A stretch of DNA of 38,422 nt from Chloroflexota bacterium (GCA_017881905.1 JADGQI010000116.1:1-38422), one strand, 5' to 3'. Shown: positions 15,490 through 23,273, counted from the first letter of the stretch. Notes: generated from the sequence alone by a model not told the origin. Program-made: numbers and translations.

Positions 15490-16602
15490 TCAGAACGTCA
15501 CGATCGAGCGGAGACCCTCGCCGCGTCGCAGCCGATCGAACGCGCCCTCGACGTCGTCCAGGCCGATCCGCCGGTCGATCAGACGCTCGACCGGCAGGCG
15601 GCCCTCGAGATGGAGCGCGGCGTAGCGCGGGAAGTCGACGGCGGCCACCGCCGACCCGTAGTTCGAGCCGACGATCCGCCGCCCGCCGTCGACGAAGCGG
15701 TAGACGTCGAACCCGGCGCGTTCCCCCTGCGGGGTCATCCCGACGAGGACGGCGGTCCCGCCGACCGGCAGGACCTCGAGCGCCAGCTCCACCGTGGCCG
15801 GGCGACCGATCGCCTCGACCGCGAAGTCCGGACCGCCATCGGTGGCCGTTCGGATCGCATCGGCCGTGACCACTGGATCCGGGCCGGCCAGGACGAGGTC
15901 GGTCGCCCCCAGCTCGGCGGCGAGGTCGAGCTTGGCCGCGACCCGATCGACGGCCACGATCCGGCCGGCGTCGACCAGCCGGGCGCCCATGACCGCCGAC
16001 AGGCCCACCCCGCCGAGCCCGATGACGGCCACGCTCGCGCCCGCCGGGACGGCCGCCGTCTTGGTCACCGCCCCGACCCCGGTCGCCACACAGCAGCCGA
16101 TGAGCGCGGCGACGGCCGGAGGCGTACCCGCCGGCATCGGGATCGCGGCGGCCGCCGGGACGACCTGCGCGTCGGCCATCGTCCCGATCGACAGATAGGC
16201 CAGGACGTCGGTCCCGTCCGCGCGGCGGGCGCGGGTCCGGCCGGCGGCGTCCCGTCCGTGCCGGAACGACGGGGAGTCCGGGCATTCCCACGATCGGCCC
16301 GCCCGACACGAACGACACGCGCCGCACGGGACGACCCAGGCGAGCGCGACGAGGCGCCCCGGCTCGAGACCGGTGGTCGCGGCGTCGACGCCCGGCCCGA
16401 GCGCCTCGACGACCCCGGCGCCTTCGTGGCCCATGACCACCGGGCCGGGGCGCTGCCACTCCCCGTCGCGGACGTGGAGGTCCGAGTGGCAGACACCGCT
16501 GGCCAGCATCCGGACGCGGATCTCGCCCGCGGCCGGCGGGTCGAGCGTGAGCTCCTCGACCGCGCTGGGAACGCCCGGACGGGGGAGCACGACAGCACGC
16601 AC
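15490..16602 (-). CDS. Zinc-dependent alcohol dehydrogenase, MDR superfamily
   Basis: The 370-residue enzyme oxidises an alcohol or reduces an aldehyde with NAD(H). Catalytic zinc ligands are C38 (GVCHSD), H59/E60 (GHEGAG) and C170 (IGCCVATG). The structural zinc lobe C93-C96-C99-C107 (CGACRSCRAGRSWEC) is complete. The Rossmann motif is IGLGGVGLSAV, and an Asp at the end of the second strand (VAVDR) points to NAD rather than NADP. Sequence style is nearest to class III-like long-chain ADHs, but the substrate is not decidable. GTG 16602 was chosen because the protein begins MRAVVLPRPG as family members do, and because TAGACT ends six bases before it with no ribosome binding site, which indicates a leaderless message. 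It converges on the membrane protein at 15407. Confidence 0.93.
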   Translation of the reverse strand: MRAVVLPRPGVPSAVEELTLDPPAAGEIRVRMLASGVCHSDLHVRDGEWQRPGPVVMGHEGAGVVEALGPGVDAATTGLEPGRLVALAWVVPCGACRSCRAGRSWECPDSPSFRHGRDAAGRTRARRADGTDVLAYLSIGTMADAQVVPAAAAIPMPAGTPPAVAALIGCCVATGVGAVTKTAAVPAGASVAVIGLGGVGLSAVMGARLVDAGRIVAVDRVAAKLDLAAELGATDLVLAGPDPVVTADAIRTATDGGPDFAVEAIGRPATVELALEVLPVGGTAVLVGMTPQGERAGFDVYRFVDGGRRIVGSNYGSAVAAVDFPRYAALHLEGRLPVERLIDRRIGLDDVEGAFDRLRRGEGLRSIVTF

Positions 16603-16608
16603 GACCGG

Positions 16609-16614
16609 AGTCTA
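16609..16614 (-). promoter_or_regulatory. Leaderless -10 box of the alcohol dehydrogenase gene
   Basis: TAGACT on the minus strand, then six bases (CCGGTC), then GTG. This spacing puts the transcription start at the start codon. Confidence 0.6.
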
Positions 16615-16683
16615 CGGCCCGTCGACGCGCCACTTCCCGCGCGTGGCGCTGCCGACGATCGTTCGACCCTTGCCTCCGGCGCG

Positions 16684-16689
16684 TATGCT
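16684..16689 (+). promoter_or_regulatory. Candidate -10 box for the RDD protein gene
   Basis: TATGCT lies 64 bases before the RDD gene start in the divergent region shared with the alcohol dehydrogenase. A weak TTCGAC at 16662-16667 is 16 bases upstream. Confidence 0.4.
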
Positions 16690-16753
16690 CCCCCCACGGG
16701 ACCCGACTGCCGGTGGGTGCGCGGCAGCGAGACCGACGTCACGGGAGGTAGCG

Positions 16754-17359
16754 ATGTCCGGACCTGAGCCAGGGGGCAGCCCGACACCGGAGGCGCCACA
16801 GCCGAGCGCATGGCAGGCCCCGCCTCCCGGTCCCGCGAAGGCCGCCGGACCAGCGCCGGGTGTGGCTTACGCCGACCTCGGGATCCGCATCGGTGCGTAC
16901 ATCATCGACGTCATCGTCCAGGTGATCCTGTTCGCCATCATCGGCGGCATCATCATCGGGATCGTGGCGTCGATCTCGGGCGCCGTGGGCGCCATCCTGT
17001 CGGTGATCTTCATCATCGCCTTCGAGGCCGCGTTCAGCGCGATCTACTTCATCTACAGCTGGACGTCGCTGCGCGCGTCGCCCGGCCAGAAGGCCCTCGG
17101 CCTCGAGACGGTCAACGCCGCCGACGGCCGGACCGTCACCCAGCCGCAGGCGATCCGGCGCTGGCTGTTCCTGTTCGGTCCGTTCATCCTCCTGTCGGCA
17201 CTCCAGCTGGTCGTGGGTTCGACGCTCGGCGGTCTGTTCGGGCTGATCAGCTTCGGGTACTTCGTGTACCTGCTCTATACGACCTACCAGGACCCCAAGC
17301 GACAGGGGTATCACGACCACCAGGCGAACACCGTCGTCGTCAAGCGCACCGCCGCCTGA
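16754..17359 (+). CDS. RDD family membrane protein
   Basis: The 201-residue protein has a Pro/Ala-rich cytoplasmic N terminus (1-38) and then an RDD domain with R45 and D52 in RIGAYIIDVIV. Hydrophobic spans lie at about 48-72, 78-104, 138-156 and 158-176. The loop SLRASPGQKALGL (105-117) is the typical RDD signature. The family is proposed to act in transport, and some members in Na+/H+ exchange, but the role here is unknown. ATG 16754 is supported by GGGAGG five bases upstream. The gene is monocistronic: a divergent promoter is in front and a strong hairpin shared with convergent tdk is behind. Confidence 0.88.
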   Translation: MSGPEPGGSPTPEAPQPSAWQAPPPGPAKAAGPAPGVAYADLGIRIGAYIIDVIVQVILFAIIGGIIIGIVASISGAVGAILSVIFIIAFEAAFSAIYFIYSWTSLRASPGQKALGLETVNAADGRTVTQPQAIRRWLFLFGPFILLSALQLVVGSTLGGLFGLISFGYFVYLLYTTYQDPKRQGYHDHQANTVVVKRTAA

Positions 17360-17378
17360 CCGACCTCGCTCCACTGGC

Positions 17379-17406
17379 GATGACCCCGGCCCGCGCCGGG
17401 GTCATC
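17379..17406. terminator. Perfect 12-bp hairpin between convergent genes
   Basis: GATGACCCCGGC and GCCGGGGTCATC pair completely around a 4-base loop (CCGC). It lies 20 bases past the RDD stop and 14 bases past the tdk stop on the other strand. Neither side has a T-run, so it is a candidate bidirectional U-less terminator. Confidence 0.5.
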
Positions 17407-17419
17407 GGATTCCCCGGAC

Positions 17420-17995
17420 CTAGCCGATCTCGTGGTGGGTCCGGCAGCGGGCCTCGTACCGCTCGTCGCCCATCCCGCCGATGACGACCAGCGGGTCGTC
17501 GGCGGTCGCCGGCCGGCCGTCCACGAGCCGCTGGGTCCGGCTCGCCTCCTCGCCGCAGACCATGCAGATCGCCGACAGCATGACGACCTCCTCGGCGATC
17601 GCCAGGAGCTCGGGCATCGGACCGAACGGCCGGCCGAGGAAGTCTCGGTTCAATCCATCGACGATGACCATCCGGTCGCGGTCGGCCAGGCGCTCGCACA
17701 CGGCGACCAGCCCATCGTCGAAGAACTGGCCCTCCTCGATGGCCACGACGTCCGCCCGGGTCTCGGCGACGACGGCCTCGATCGCGCTCGAATCGGCGAC
17801 CGGTCGAGCCGGGAAGGCCACGCCGAACCGACTCCGGACGGTCTCGGGCTCGGTCCGGTCGTCGAGCGCCGGGCGGATGAGGACGACCTTGCGCCGGGCG
17901 ATCCGGGCGCGCTCGCACTGGCGGATCAATTCGGCGGTCTTGCCCGAGAACATCGGGCCGCTGATGACCGTGATGGAGCCCCGCGGATTGAACAT
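17420..17995 (-). CDS. tdk: Thymidine kinase, type II
   Basis: The 191-residue cytoplasmic salvage enzyme phosphorylates thymidine with ATP. It has the P-loop GPMFSGKT (13-20), the catalytic region IEEGQFF (86-92, with Glu where most relatives have Asp before the catalytic E88), the VDGLNRDF lasso region start (112-119), and a zinc site with C144, C147, C184 and H187 (CMVC and CRTH). ATG 17995 was chosen over GTG 18040. The protein then begins just before the P-loop like other family members, and TACGCT ends exactly six bases upstream, a leaderless layout. It is a single gene that converges on the RDD gene. Confidence 0.95.
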   Translation of the reverse strand: MFNPRGSITVISGPMFSGKTAELIRQCERARIARRKVVLIRPALDDRTEPETVRSRFGVAFPARPVADSSAIEAVVAETRADVVAIEEGQFFDDGLVAVCERLADRDRMVIVDGLNRDFLGRPFGPMPELLAIAEEVVMLSAICMVCGEEASRTQRLVDGRPATADDPLVVIGGMGDERYEARCRTHHEIG

Positions 17996-18001
17996 GCGTG
18001 G

Positions 18002-18007
18002 AGCGTA
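18002..18007 (-). promoter_or_regulatory. Leaderless -10 box of tdk
   Basis: TACGCT on the minus strand, then CCACGC, then ATG. No ribosome binding site is present, and the spacing matches that of the other leaderless candidates in the window. Confidence 0.6.
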
Positions 18008-18120
18008 GCGCCTCGGTCCCGACGTTAGGTGGTCGGTCACGCCGGGGCGCCATCCGACAGGCGGGCCGGGCGCGAACGGTATCGTGAAGGAACCCGTAGC
18101 CAGTCGATGACCGAGCCACC

Positions 18121-18155
18121 ATGACCACCGACCGAGCCCCCATGACCACCGACCG
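18121..18155 (+). repeat. Direct repeat of the start region of the TspO-like gene
   Basis: ATGACCACCGACCG occurs at 18121-18134 and 18142-18155, a 21-base period. It gives two in-frame start codons with identical following codons (MTTDR twice). Confidence 0.7.
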
Positions 18156-18960
18156 CCGTCGGCAGCTTGCCACCGTCGTCGCCTTCGCGATCACCCTCGT
18201 GCTGAATGGCGCGGCCAACACCCTCCCGCTCAACGGCCGGACGACCGCGTCGATCAGCGACGCACTTCCGGCGCTGGTCAACCCGGCCGGCTACGTCTTC
18301 GCGATCTGGGGGCTCATCTACGCCTTGCAGCTCGGGTTCACCGCCTACCAGGCCCGTCCGAGCATGGCCGCGGACGGGCTTCTGCGCCGGCTCGCGTACC
18401 TGCCCGCGACGGTCGGCCTGCTCAACGCCCTGTGGATCGTCCTGTGGCACTGGGGAGTGTTCGTTCTGACCGTCCCGGTGATGGTCGCGATCCTGCTCGC
18501 ACTCATCGAGATCGACCGACGGATCCGCGTCGACCGGCCCGCGGCGCTCGTTCGCGGCTCCGACGTCCCCCCCGCTGTCCGCTGGCTCGTCCGTCTGCCG
18601 TTCAGCGTCTATCTCGGCTGGATCTCGATCGCCACGATCGCCAACGTGGCCGCCTTCCTCCTGTCGATCGGCTATCGAGGAACGCCGTTCCCCGAGCAGG
18701 CCTGGGCCGTGGCGGTCCTCGGTGTCGGGCTCGCCATCGCTGCCTGGTTCGTCCTGACCCGGCGCGACCCGGCCTATGGCCTGGTGTTCGTGTGGGCGTA
18801 TGCCGGGATCGTCGCGAAGCAGGCCGCGTATCCGCCGGTCGCGACCTTGGCGGCGATCGGAGCCGCGATCGTGCTGGCGTTGGTCGTCGCCGTCCTCGTC
18901 CGCGGGGTCTCGACGGGTGCCCCGACCGTCCAGCCTCGGGTCGCGGTCGGACGGTCGTGA
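18121..18960 (+). CDS. tspO: TspO/MBR-like tryptophan-rich membrane protein
   Basis: The 279-residue integral membrane protein is related to tryptophan-rich sensory proteins: NPAGYVFAIWGLIYALQ (56-72) matches the TspO signature, with further conserved aromatics in LNALWIVLWHWG and YLGWISIATIANVAAF. It is longer than minimal TspO (about 160 residues) and has more spans, as in the extended bacterial group. TspO proteins bind porphyrins and act in stress responses; the role of extended members is unclear. The start is repeated: ATGACCACCGACCG occurs at 18121 and 18142, both in frame, so initiation could occur at either. No Shine-Dalgarno site is near. A TATCGT at 18080-18085 may be the -10. It ends 11 bases before the convergent histidine kinase. 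Confidence 0.78.
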   Translation: MTTDRAPMTTDRRRQLATVVAFAITLVLNGAANTLPLNGRTTASISDALPALVNPAGYVFAIWGLIYALQLGFTAYQARPSMAADGLLRRLAYLPATVGLLNALWIVLWHWGVFVLTVPVMVAILLALIEIDRRIRVDRPAALVRGSDVPPAVRWLVRLPFSVYLGWISIATIANVAAFLLSIGYRGTPFPEQAWAVAVLGVGLAIAAWFVLTRRDPAYGLVFVWAYAGIVAKQAAYPPVATLAAIGAAIVLALVVAVLVRGVSTGAPTVQPRVAVGRS

Positions 18961-18971
18961 CCGCCCGACCT

Positions 18972-20300
18972 TCAGTCGCCGACGAGCGGGAGGCGGAACC
19001 AGGCGGTCGTGCCGCCGCCGAGCCGGCTGTCCAGCCCGATCTCGCCACCGTGCGCCTCGACCAGGTATCGAGCGATGGCCAGCCCGAGTCCCGACCCGCC
19101 CGAATCGGCCGATTTGGCGAAGCGATCGAAGATGTGCTCCGCGACGTCCGGAGCGAGCCCCGGTCCCGTGTCGCGGACCTCGACCCGGAGCCAGGCACCG
19201 GCCGACTCCACGGTGGCTGAGATCGTCACCGTGCCGCCGGCGGGGGTGTACCGGAGCGCATTCGCGACGAGGTTCGACAGGACCTCGCGGATCCGGATCG
19301 GATCGACGTCGAGCAGGGGGACGTCGTCCGCTGCCGGCTCGCCCGTCGCCGGGGGGTCGGACACGACGACCGTCGCGTCGCCGGCCGTGGCCACGGCCTG
19401 GAACGAGCGGGCGACGTCCGCGATGAGGAGCCCGACATCCGTCGGCTCGGGGTGCAGCGGAAGGGTGCCGGACTCCGACAGCGTCACGGTCCGGAGGTCG
19501 TCGACCAGCCGACCGAGGACGCGGGTCTCCTCGAGGATGGCTCCGAGGTGGGCAGGATCGGCGGGGTGCACGCCGTCGACCAGCGCCTCGATGTTGCCCT
19601 GGACCACGGCCAGCGGGGTCCGCAGCTCGTGGCTCACGTCGGCCATCAGCGACCGTCGCTGGATCTCGTCGGCCTCGAGCCGGGCGGCCATCGTGTTGAA
19701 GCCGCGGCTCAGCTCGCGCAGCTCGCGGGGGGCCCGGACCGGCTCGCTCACCCGCACCCCGAAGTCACCGTCCTCGATCCGGCGGGTGGCGCCGACGAGC
19801 TCGTAGATCGGTCCGGTCACGCGGCGCACGCGGCGGGTGATCGACCACAGCCCGAGGACCACGAGCGCGACGCCGGCCAGTCGCGCGAACAGGAGGACCG
19901 GGCCGCCGCTCGTCGGGTCCGGGCCGATGAGCCCGAAGATCGAGGCGATCACCCACCCGGCGACCGCGGTGACCATGACGAGTACGACGAGGATGAACAG
20001 GACGATCCCGGCCAGCCGCCCGACCGACAGCCCCTCTGGGCGACCGCGGGCCCAGGGCGGCCCGTGACGGCGCGGATCGCCCTCCGCCATCGGACCGTGA
20101 CGCCGCTCCCAGTGCGACTGCCGTCGGGCGAACCAGACGTCCTGGCGCCGGCGCCAGGAGTCCTCGCGCTCGCGGCGTCTCCGCAGTGCCCCGTCCCGAC
20201 CACTGCGGCGGCCCTGGTCATCGGTCGGCCCGTCCATCGTCGGACCAGGCGGCGCCGCGTCGGGCCGCGGCGGCTCGCCGCCCGGATCCGTGTCGGTCAC
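18972..20300 (-). CDS. Sensor histidine kinase, BaeS/EnvZ-like
   Basis: The 442-residue membrane kinase has an Arg-rich, very hydrophilic N-terminal cytoplasmic region (about 30-90, with WRRRQDVWFARRQSHWERRH). Two spans (about 93-122 and 135-155) have only a short loop between them. HAMP (about 153-205), HisKA with H224 in ADVSHELRTPLA, and HATPase follow: N343/N347 (LSNLVANALRYTP), DTGPG (377-381), FDRF (391-394) and GGSGLGL (401-407). The short extracytoplasmic loop suggests it senses within the membrane or through a partner rather than by an external ligand domain. GTG 20300 overlaps the response regulator stop in GTGA, so the pair is translationally coupled. A glycine-rich membrane protein gene lies upstream of the pair and is a candidate partner or target. 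Confidence 0.94.
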   Translation of the reverse strand: MTDTDPGGEPPRPDAAPPGPTMDGPTDDQGRRSGRDGALRRRREREDSWRRRQDVWFARRQSHWERRHGPMAEGDPRRHGPPWARGRPEGLSVGRLAGIVLFILVVLVMVTAVAGWVIASIFGLIGPDPTSGGPVLLFARLAGVALVVLGLWSITRRVRRVTGPIYELVGATRRIEDGDFGVRVSEPVRAPRELRELSRGFNTMAARLEADEIQRRSLMADVSHELRTPLAVVQGNIEALVDGVHPADPAHLGAILEETRVLGRLVDDLRTVTLSESGTLPLHPEPTDVGLLIADVARSFQAVATAGDATVVVSDPPATGEPAADDVPLLDVDPIRIREVLSNLVANALRYTPAGGTVTISATVESAGAWLRVEVRDTGPGLAPDVAEHIFDRFAKSADSGGSGLGLAIARYLVEAHGGEIGLDSRLGGGTTAWFRLPLVGD

Positions 20301-20986
20301 GTCGGTCGCTCGTCGGCGAAGCGGTAGCCGACGCCGTAGACCGTGAGGACGTAGCGCGGGCTCCGCGGGTCGGGCTCGATCTTCCGCCGGAGGTTCTTGA
20401 CGTGTGTGTCGATCGCCCGCTCGTACGACTCGAACGCCACGCCGCGGAGCGCGTCGAGGAGCTGGCTGCGGGTGAAGATCCGGCCCGGCCGTCGGGCGAG
20501 GGTCGCGAGCAGCGCGAATTCGGTCGGTGTCAGCTCGACGGGACGCCCGTCGACCTCGACCCGCATCCGCGGGACGTCGAGGCTCACGTCGCCCGCCCGG
20601 ATGACGTCGCTGGGCTCATCGGCCCGCTCCGAGCGGCGCAGGACCGCCTTGACCCGGGCGACCAGCTCTCGAGGGCTGAACGGCTTGGTGACGTAGTCGT
20701 CCGCGCCGAGCTCGAGACCGAGCAGCTTGTCCAGCTCGTCGTCGCGGGCCGTGAGCACCACGATCGGGATCGACGAGTCGCGGCGGAGCGTCCGGATGAC
20801 CTCGAGGCCGTCGACCTCGGGCAGGCCCAGGTCGAGCACGATGAGATCCGGCGAGCGGACCCGCGCCTGGTCGAGGGCGGTGCGACCGTCGCCGGCCAGG
20901 ATCACCGCGAACCCGGCATGCTCGAGGTAGTCGCGGGCGAGCTCGCGGATCTTCGGCTCGTCGTCGACCAGGAGGACGGTCTTCAT
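20297..20986 (-). CDS. OmpR/PhoB-family response regulator
   Basis: The 229-residue transcription factor has a receiver domain (1-115) with acidic pocket D8/D9, phospho-acceptor D52 (LIVLDLGLP), the conserved Thr in VVLTARDD and the Lys in DDYVTKPFSPREL. The winged-helix DNA-binding domain (about 130-225) carries LTPTEFALL, FTRSQLLDALRG, AIDTHVKNLRRKIE and VYGVGYRF. It is coupled to the histidine kinase by a 4-base overlap. ATG 20986 is the natural start for the receiver fold. TACGAT ends six bases before it and no Shine-Dalgarno site is present, so the pair probably has its own leaderless promoter rather than depending on the glycine-rich gene 88 bases upstream. Target genes are unknown. Confidence 0.96.
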   Translation of the reverse strand: MKTVLLVDDEPKIRELARDYLEHAGFAVILAGDGRTALDQARVRSPDLIVLDLGLPEVDGLEVIRTLRRDSSIPIVVLTARDDELDKLLGLELGADDYVTKPFSPRELVARVKAVLRRSERADEPSDVIRAGDVSLDVPRMRVEVDGRPVELTPTEFALLATLARRPGRIFTRSQLLDALRGVAFESYERAIDTHVKNLRRKIEPDPRSPRYVLTVYGVGYRFADERPT

Positions 20987-20992
20987 CGGGGC

Positions 20993-20998
20993 ATCGTA
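20993..20998 (-). promoter_or_regulatory. Leaderless -10 box of the two-component operon
   Basis: TACGAT on the minus strand, then GCCCCG, then ATG of the response regulator gene. Spacing is six bases, with no ribosome binding site. Confidence 0.6.
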
Positions 20999-21074
20999 CG
21001 GCGCTCCGCGCGACCGACGGCGCCGGAAGCCCGGTCGGGCTCCGACGCCGTCCAGCATCGCGCGAGGCCGATCT

Positions 21075-21674
21075 TCAGCCGGCGGCCGGCGGCTCGGTCG
21101 GACCGCCCGTCGTCGGACCGCCCGTCGTCGGACCGCCCGTCGTCGGGCCGGTCGTCGTCGGGCCGGTCGTCCCGGCCGATGGCGCGGTCGGGCCGCCGGA
21201 CGGAGCCGGGGCACCGCCGGCGTGTGCCGCCGTGTGCCATTCGTCGAGCCGGCCGCGGATCCACGCCTCGCGCGGATCGCCCGACGCGGTCGGTCCACCC
21301 GGTCCACCCCCGGGACCATGGCGATCCCAGCCGCCCGGACCGCGCCCATAGCCGGGTCCCCAGCCGTAGCCGCCACCCCAGCCGTATCCGCGGCCGTGAT
21401 GGCGTCCGGCGCCGAACGCGACCCTGAGCAGGGCCACGATCAGGAAGAACCCGATGAGCACGAACAGGAACTGGCCGAACCCGAAGCCGAACCACGGGAC
21501 CCCGTACCAGCCGTACCCGGCGACCGGGACGACGGTGGTCGTGCCCGTTGCGGATACGGTCGTGACGGCTGCCGTGCCGGCGTTCAGCCCGGCGGTGTAG
21601 GCGACCCCGGTGGCCACCCCGATGACGGCCAGGATCCCGAACAGGGCCAGGATCGGGCCGATGATGCGTCGCAT
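21075..21674 (-). CDS. Glycine-rich two-span membrane protein, function unknown
   Basis: The 199-residue protein has two hydrophobic spans (about 7-29 and 66-85). An external Ala/Thr-rich loop lies between them, with aromatic-glycine motifs GYGWYGVPWFGFGFGQ (53-68). A Gly/Tyr/Arg-rich stretch (90-127, GRGYGWGGGYGWGPGYG) follows. The short charged motif DPREAWIRGRLDEWHTAAH (133-151) looks like a conserved binding helix. A C-terminal GPTTG pentapeptide repeat (171-193) is encoded by 15-base DNA repeats. ATG 21674 is secure because AAGGGAG is 8 bases upstream. The gene lies just upstream of the response regulator and kinase genes on the same strand. A role in sensing or as a membrane target of that system is plausible from position only. 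No named family was recognised. Confidence 0.72.
   Translation of the reverse strand: MRRIIGPILALFGILAVIGVATGVAYTAGLNAGTAAVTTVSATGTTTVVPVAGYGWYGVPWFGFGFGQFLFVLIGFFLIVALLRVAFGAGRHHGRGYGWGGGYGWGPGYGRGPGGWDRHGPGGGPGGPTASGDPREAWIRGRLDEWHTAAHAGGAPAPSGGPTAPSAGTTGPTTTGPTTGGPTTGGPTTGGPTEPPAAG
21097..21171 (-). repeat. Five tandem 15-bp repeats
   Basis: Three perfect copies of GTCGGACCGCCCGTC (21097-21111, 21112-21126, 21127-21141) are followed by two variant copies (GTCGGGCCGGTCGTC at 21142-21156 and 21157-21171). They encode the C-terminal Gly-Pro-Thr-Thr repeats of the glycine-rich protein. Unit number could vary between strains by slippage without a frameshift. Confidence 0.85.
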
Positions 21675-21821
21675 GAAACGATCTCCCTTGGCGGCGGTCA
21701 CCTCGGACCGCCTTGCGTGATCCCATCGTCGGTCCGACTTGTGGACGGGGTGTGGAGGCGGCGCGGAGGACCGGCGGAGGTCGGCCGGCCATGGCGGGTC
21801 CATGACGCACGTGGCCGCCGG

Positions 21822-21827
21822 TACGAT
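21822..21827 (+). promoter_or_regulatory. Candidate -10 box for the flavoprotein gene
   Basis: TACGAT, followed directly by a second TANNNT (TAGCGT, 21828-21833), lies about 55 bases before the flavoprotein start, in a 207-base divergent intergenic region. Confidence 0.35.
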
Positions 21828-21881
21828 TAGCGTCGGGGGCCAGCCCATCTGTCGGGCCCGACAGCGACCGTGCAGGGAGCA

Positions 21882-23255
21882 ATGGACACCTTCGACTTCG
21901 TGATCATCGGCGCCGGCCCAGCGGGCGAAGCCGCCGCCCACAAGGCCCGCGAGCTCGGAGCGACCGTCGCCATCGCCGACCGGCGCTGGTTCGGCGGGAG
22001 CTGCCCGTTCATCGGTTGCCTCCCGTCGAAGGCGTTGCTGTTCTCGGCCGCGCGTCATGCGGCGAATCCGGCGACATACGACTGGGCGCGCGCCTCGGCC
22101 CATCGCGACTACATGGTCAACCGGCCCAGCGACGCCGCCGAGCCGGACGACGGCAGCCACGTCAAGGCGCTCGAGGGTGCGGGAGCGGTCGTCGTCCGTG
22201 GCTCCGCCCGGATCGTCGGGACCGGCCGCGTCGAGGTCCGTCACGAGGACGCCGTGCGTGAGCTGCGCGGCACGAACGTCGTCGTGGCCGTCGGGTCGTC
22301 GTCCAAGGTCCCACCGCTCGAAGGGATCGACCGCGTCCCGTTCTGGACGAACCGCGATGCCACCCTGGCGAGGGAGTTGCCGGCCAGCATGGTGGTCCTC
22401 GGCGGCGGACCGACCGGGTGCGAGCTGGCCCAGGTCTACGCCCGGTTCGGCGTGCCGACGGCGGTCGTCCAGTCCGGCCCCCGGCTCATGCCGACGGACC
22501 ATCCGCGGAACTCCGAGGCCGTCCGCGCGGCGCTGGTCGCCGACGGCGTCACCGTCCGGCTCGGGGTCCGTGCGGTCCGGGCGCGGGCAGGCGAAGGGAC
22601 CGGCGGTGCGCACGTGATCGACCTGGACGACGGCACGACGGCCGAGGGCGAGGCCATCCTCCTCGCCGTCGGACGGTCCTTCCCGCTCGACGACCTCGGG
22701 CTGGAGCACTACGGCATCGACGCCTCGGGTCGGGCGCCGTTCCCGCGTGACGGGCGGCTCAAGGTGGCCGAAGGGCTGTGGATCGTCGGCGACCCGGCCG
22801 GACCCGAGCTGCACACGCACCAGGGCCATTACCAGGGCGAGATGGCCGTCCGGATGGCGCTCGGCGAGTGGGTCAAGCCCGACTACCGCGCGCTGCCCCG
22901 GTCCACCTACACGGATCCGGAGGCCTCCTCCGTCGGGCTCACCCTGGACCAGGCACTGGCCGAGGGTCGGGACGCGTTCGAGGTCACGACACCCTTCGCG
23001 ACGAGTGCGAAGGGGTATGCCGTCGAGGCCGAGCTCGGGCACGTCACCATCGTCGTCGATCGGGGCACGCGCGAGCTGATCGGCGCGGCGATGGCTTGCC
23101 CGGACGCGTCGGCGGCCATCCACGAGTGCGTCCTCGCGATCCGGGCCCACGTCCCGGTCGATGTCCTGGCGGACACCATCCATGCGTTCCCGTCGACGTC
23201 GCGGATCTTCAACGGCCTGTTCGCCGACGCCGCCCGGCAGCTGCGCACCGCCTGA
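21882..23255 (+). CDS. FAD-dependent pyridine nucleotide-disulfide oxidoreductase (lipoamide dehydrogenase-like)
   Basis: This 457-residue class I flavoprotein disulfide reductase has the FAD site GAGPAG (10-15), the redox-active pair C41-C46 in GGSCPFIGCLPSK, the NAD(P) site VVLGGGPTGCELAQVYARFG, and the second FAD motif GLWIVGDPAG. The C-terminal dimerisation domain starts near YTDPEASSVGLT. Lipoamide dehydrogenases end with HAHPTLSE, whose second His and Glu are catalytic. Here the segment is H434-A-F-P-S-T-S-R441, so the base is Phe and the acid is Arg. A typical lipoamide or glutathione reductase reaction is therefore doubtful; a mercuric-reductase-like or other reductase role remains possible. 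No E2/E3-complex genes are near. ATG 21882 gives the normal N terminus. The purine-rich AGGGAG is only two bases away, and GTG 21870 is an alternative. Confidence 0.85.
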   Translation: MDTFDFVIIGAGPAGEAAAHKARELGATVAIADRRWFGGSCPFIGCLPSKALLFSAARHAANPATYDWARASAHRDYMVNRPSDAAEPDDGSHVKALEGAGAVVVRGSARIVGTGRVEVRHEDAVRELRGTNVVVAVGSSSKVPPLEGIDRVPFWTNRDATLARELPASMVVLGGGPTGCELAQVYARFGVPTAVVQSGPRLMPTDHPRNSEAVRAALVADGVTVRLGVRAVRARAGEGTGGAHVIDLDDGTTAEGEAILLAVGRSFPLDDLGLEHYGIDASGRAPFPRDGRLKVAEGLWIVGDPAGPELHTHQGHYQGEMAVRMALGEWVKPDYRALPRSTYTDPEASSVGLTLDQALAEGRDAFEVTTPFATSAKGYAVEAELGHVTIVVDRGTRELIGAAMACPDASAAIHECVLAIRAHVPVDVLADTIHAFPSTSRIFNGLFADAARQLRTA

Positions 23256-23273
23256 CCGGCAGGACCGGCCCGA

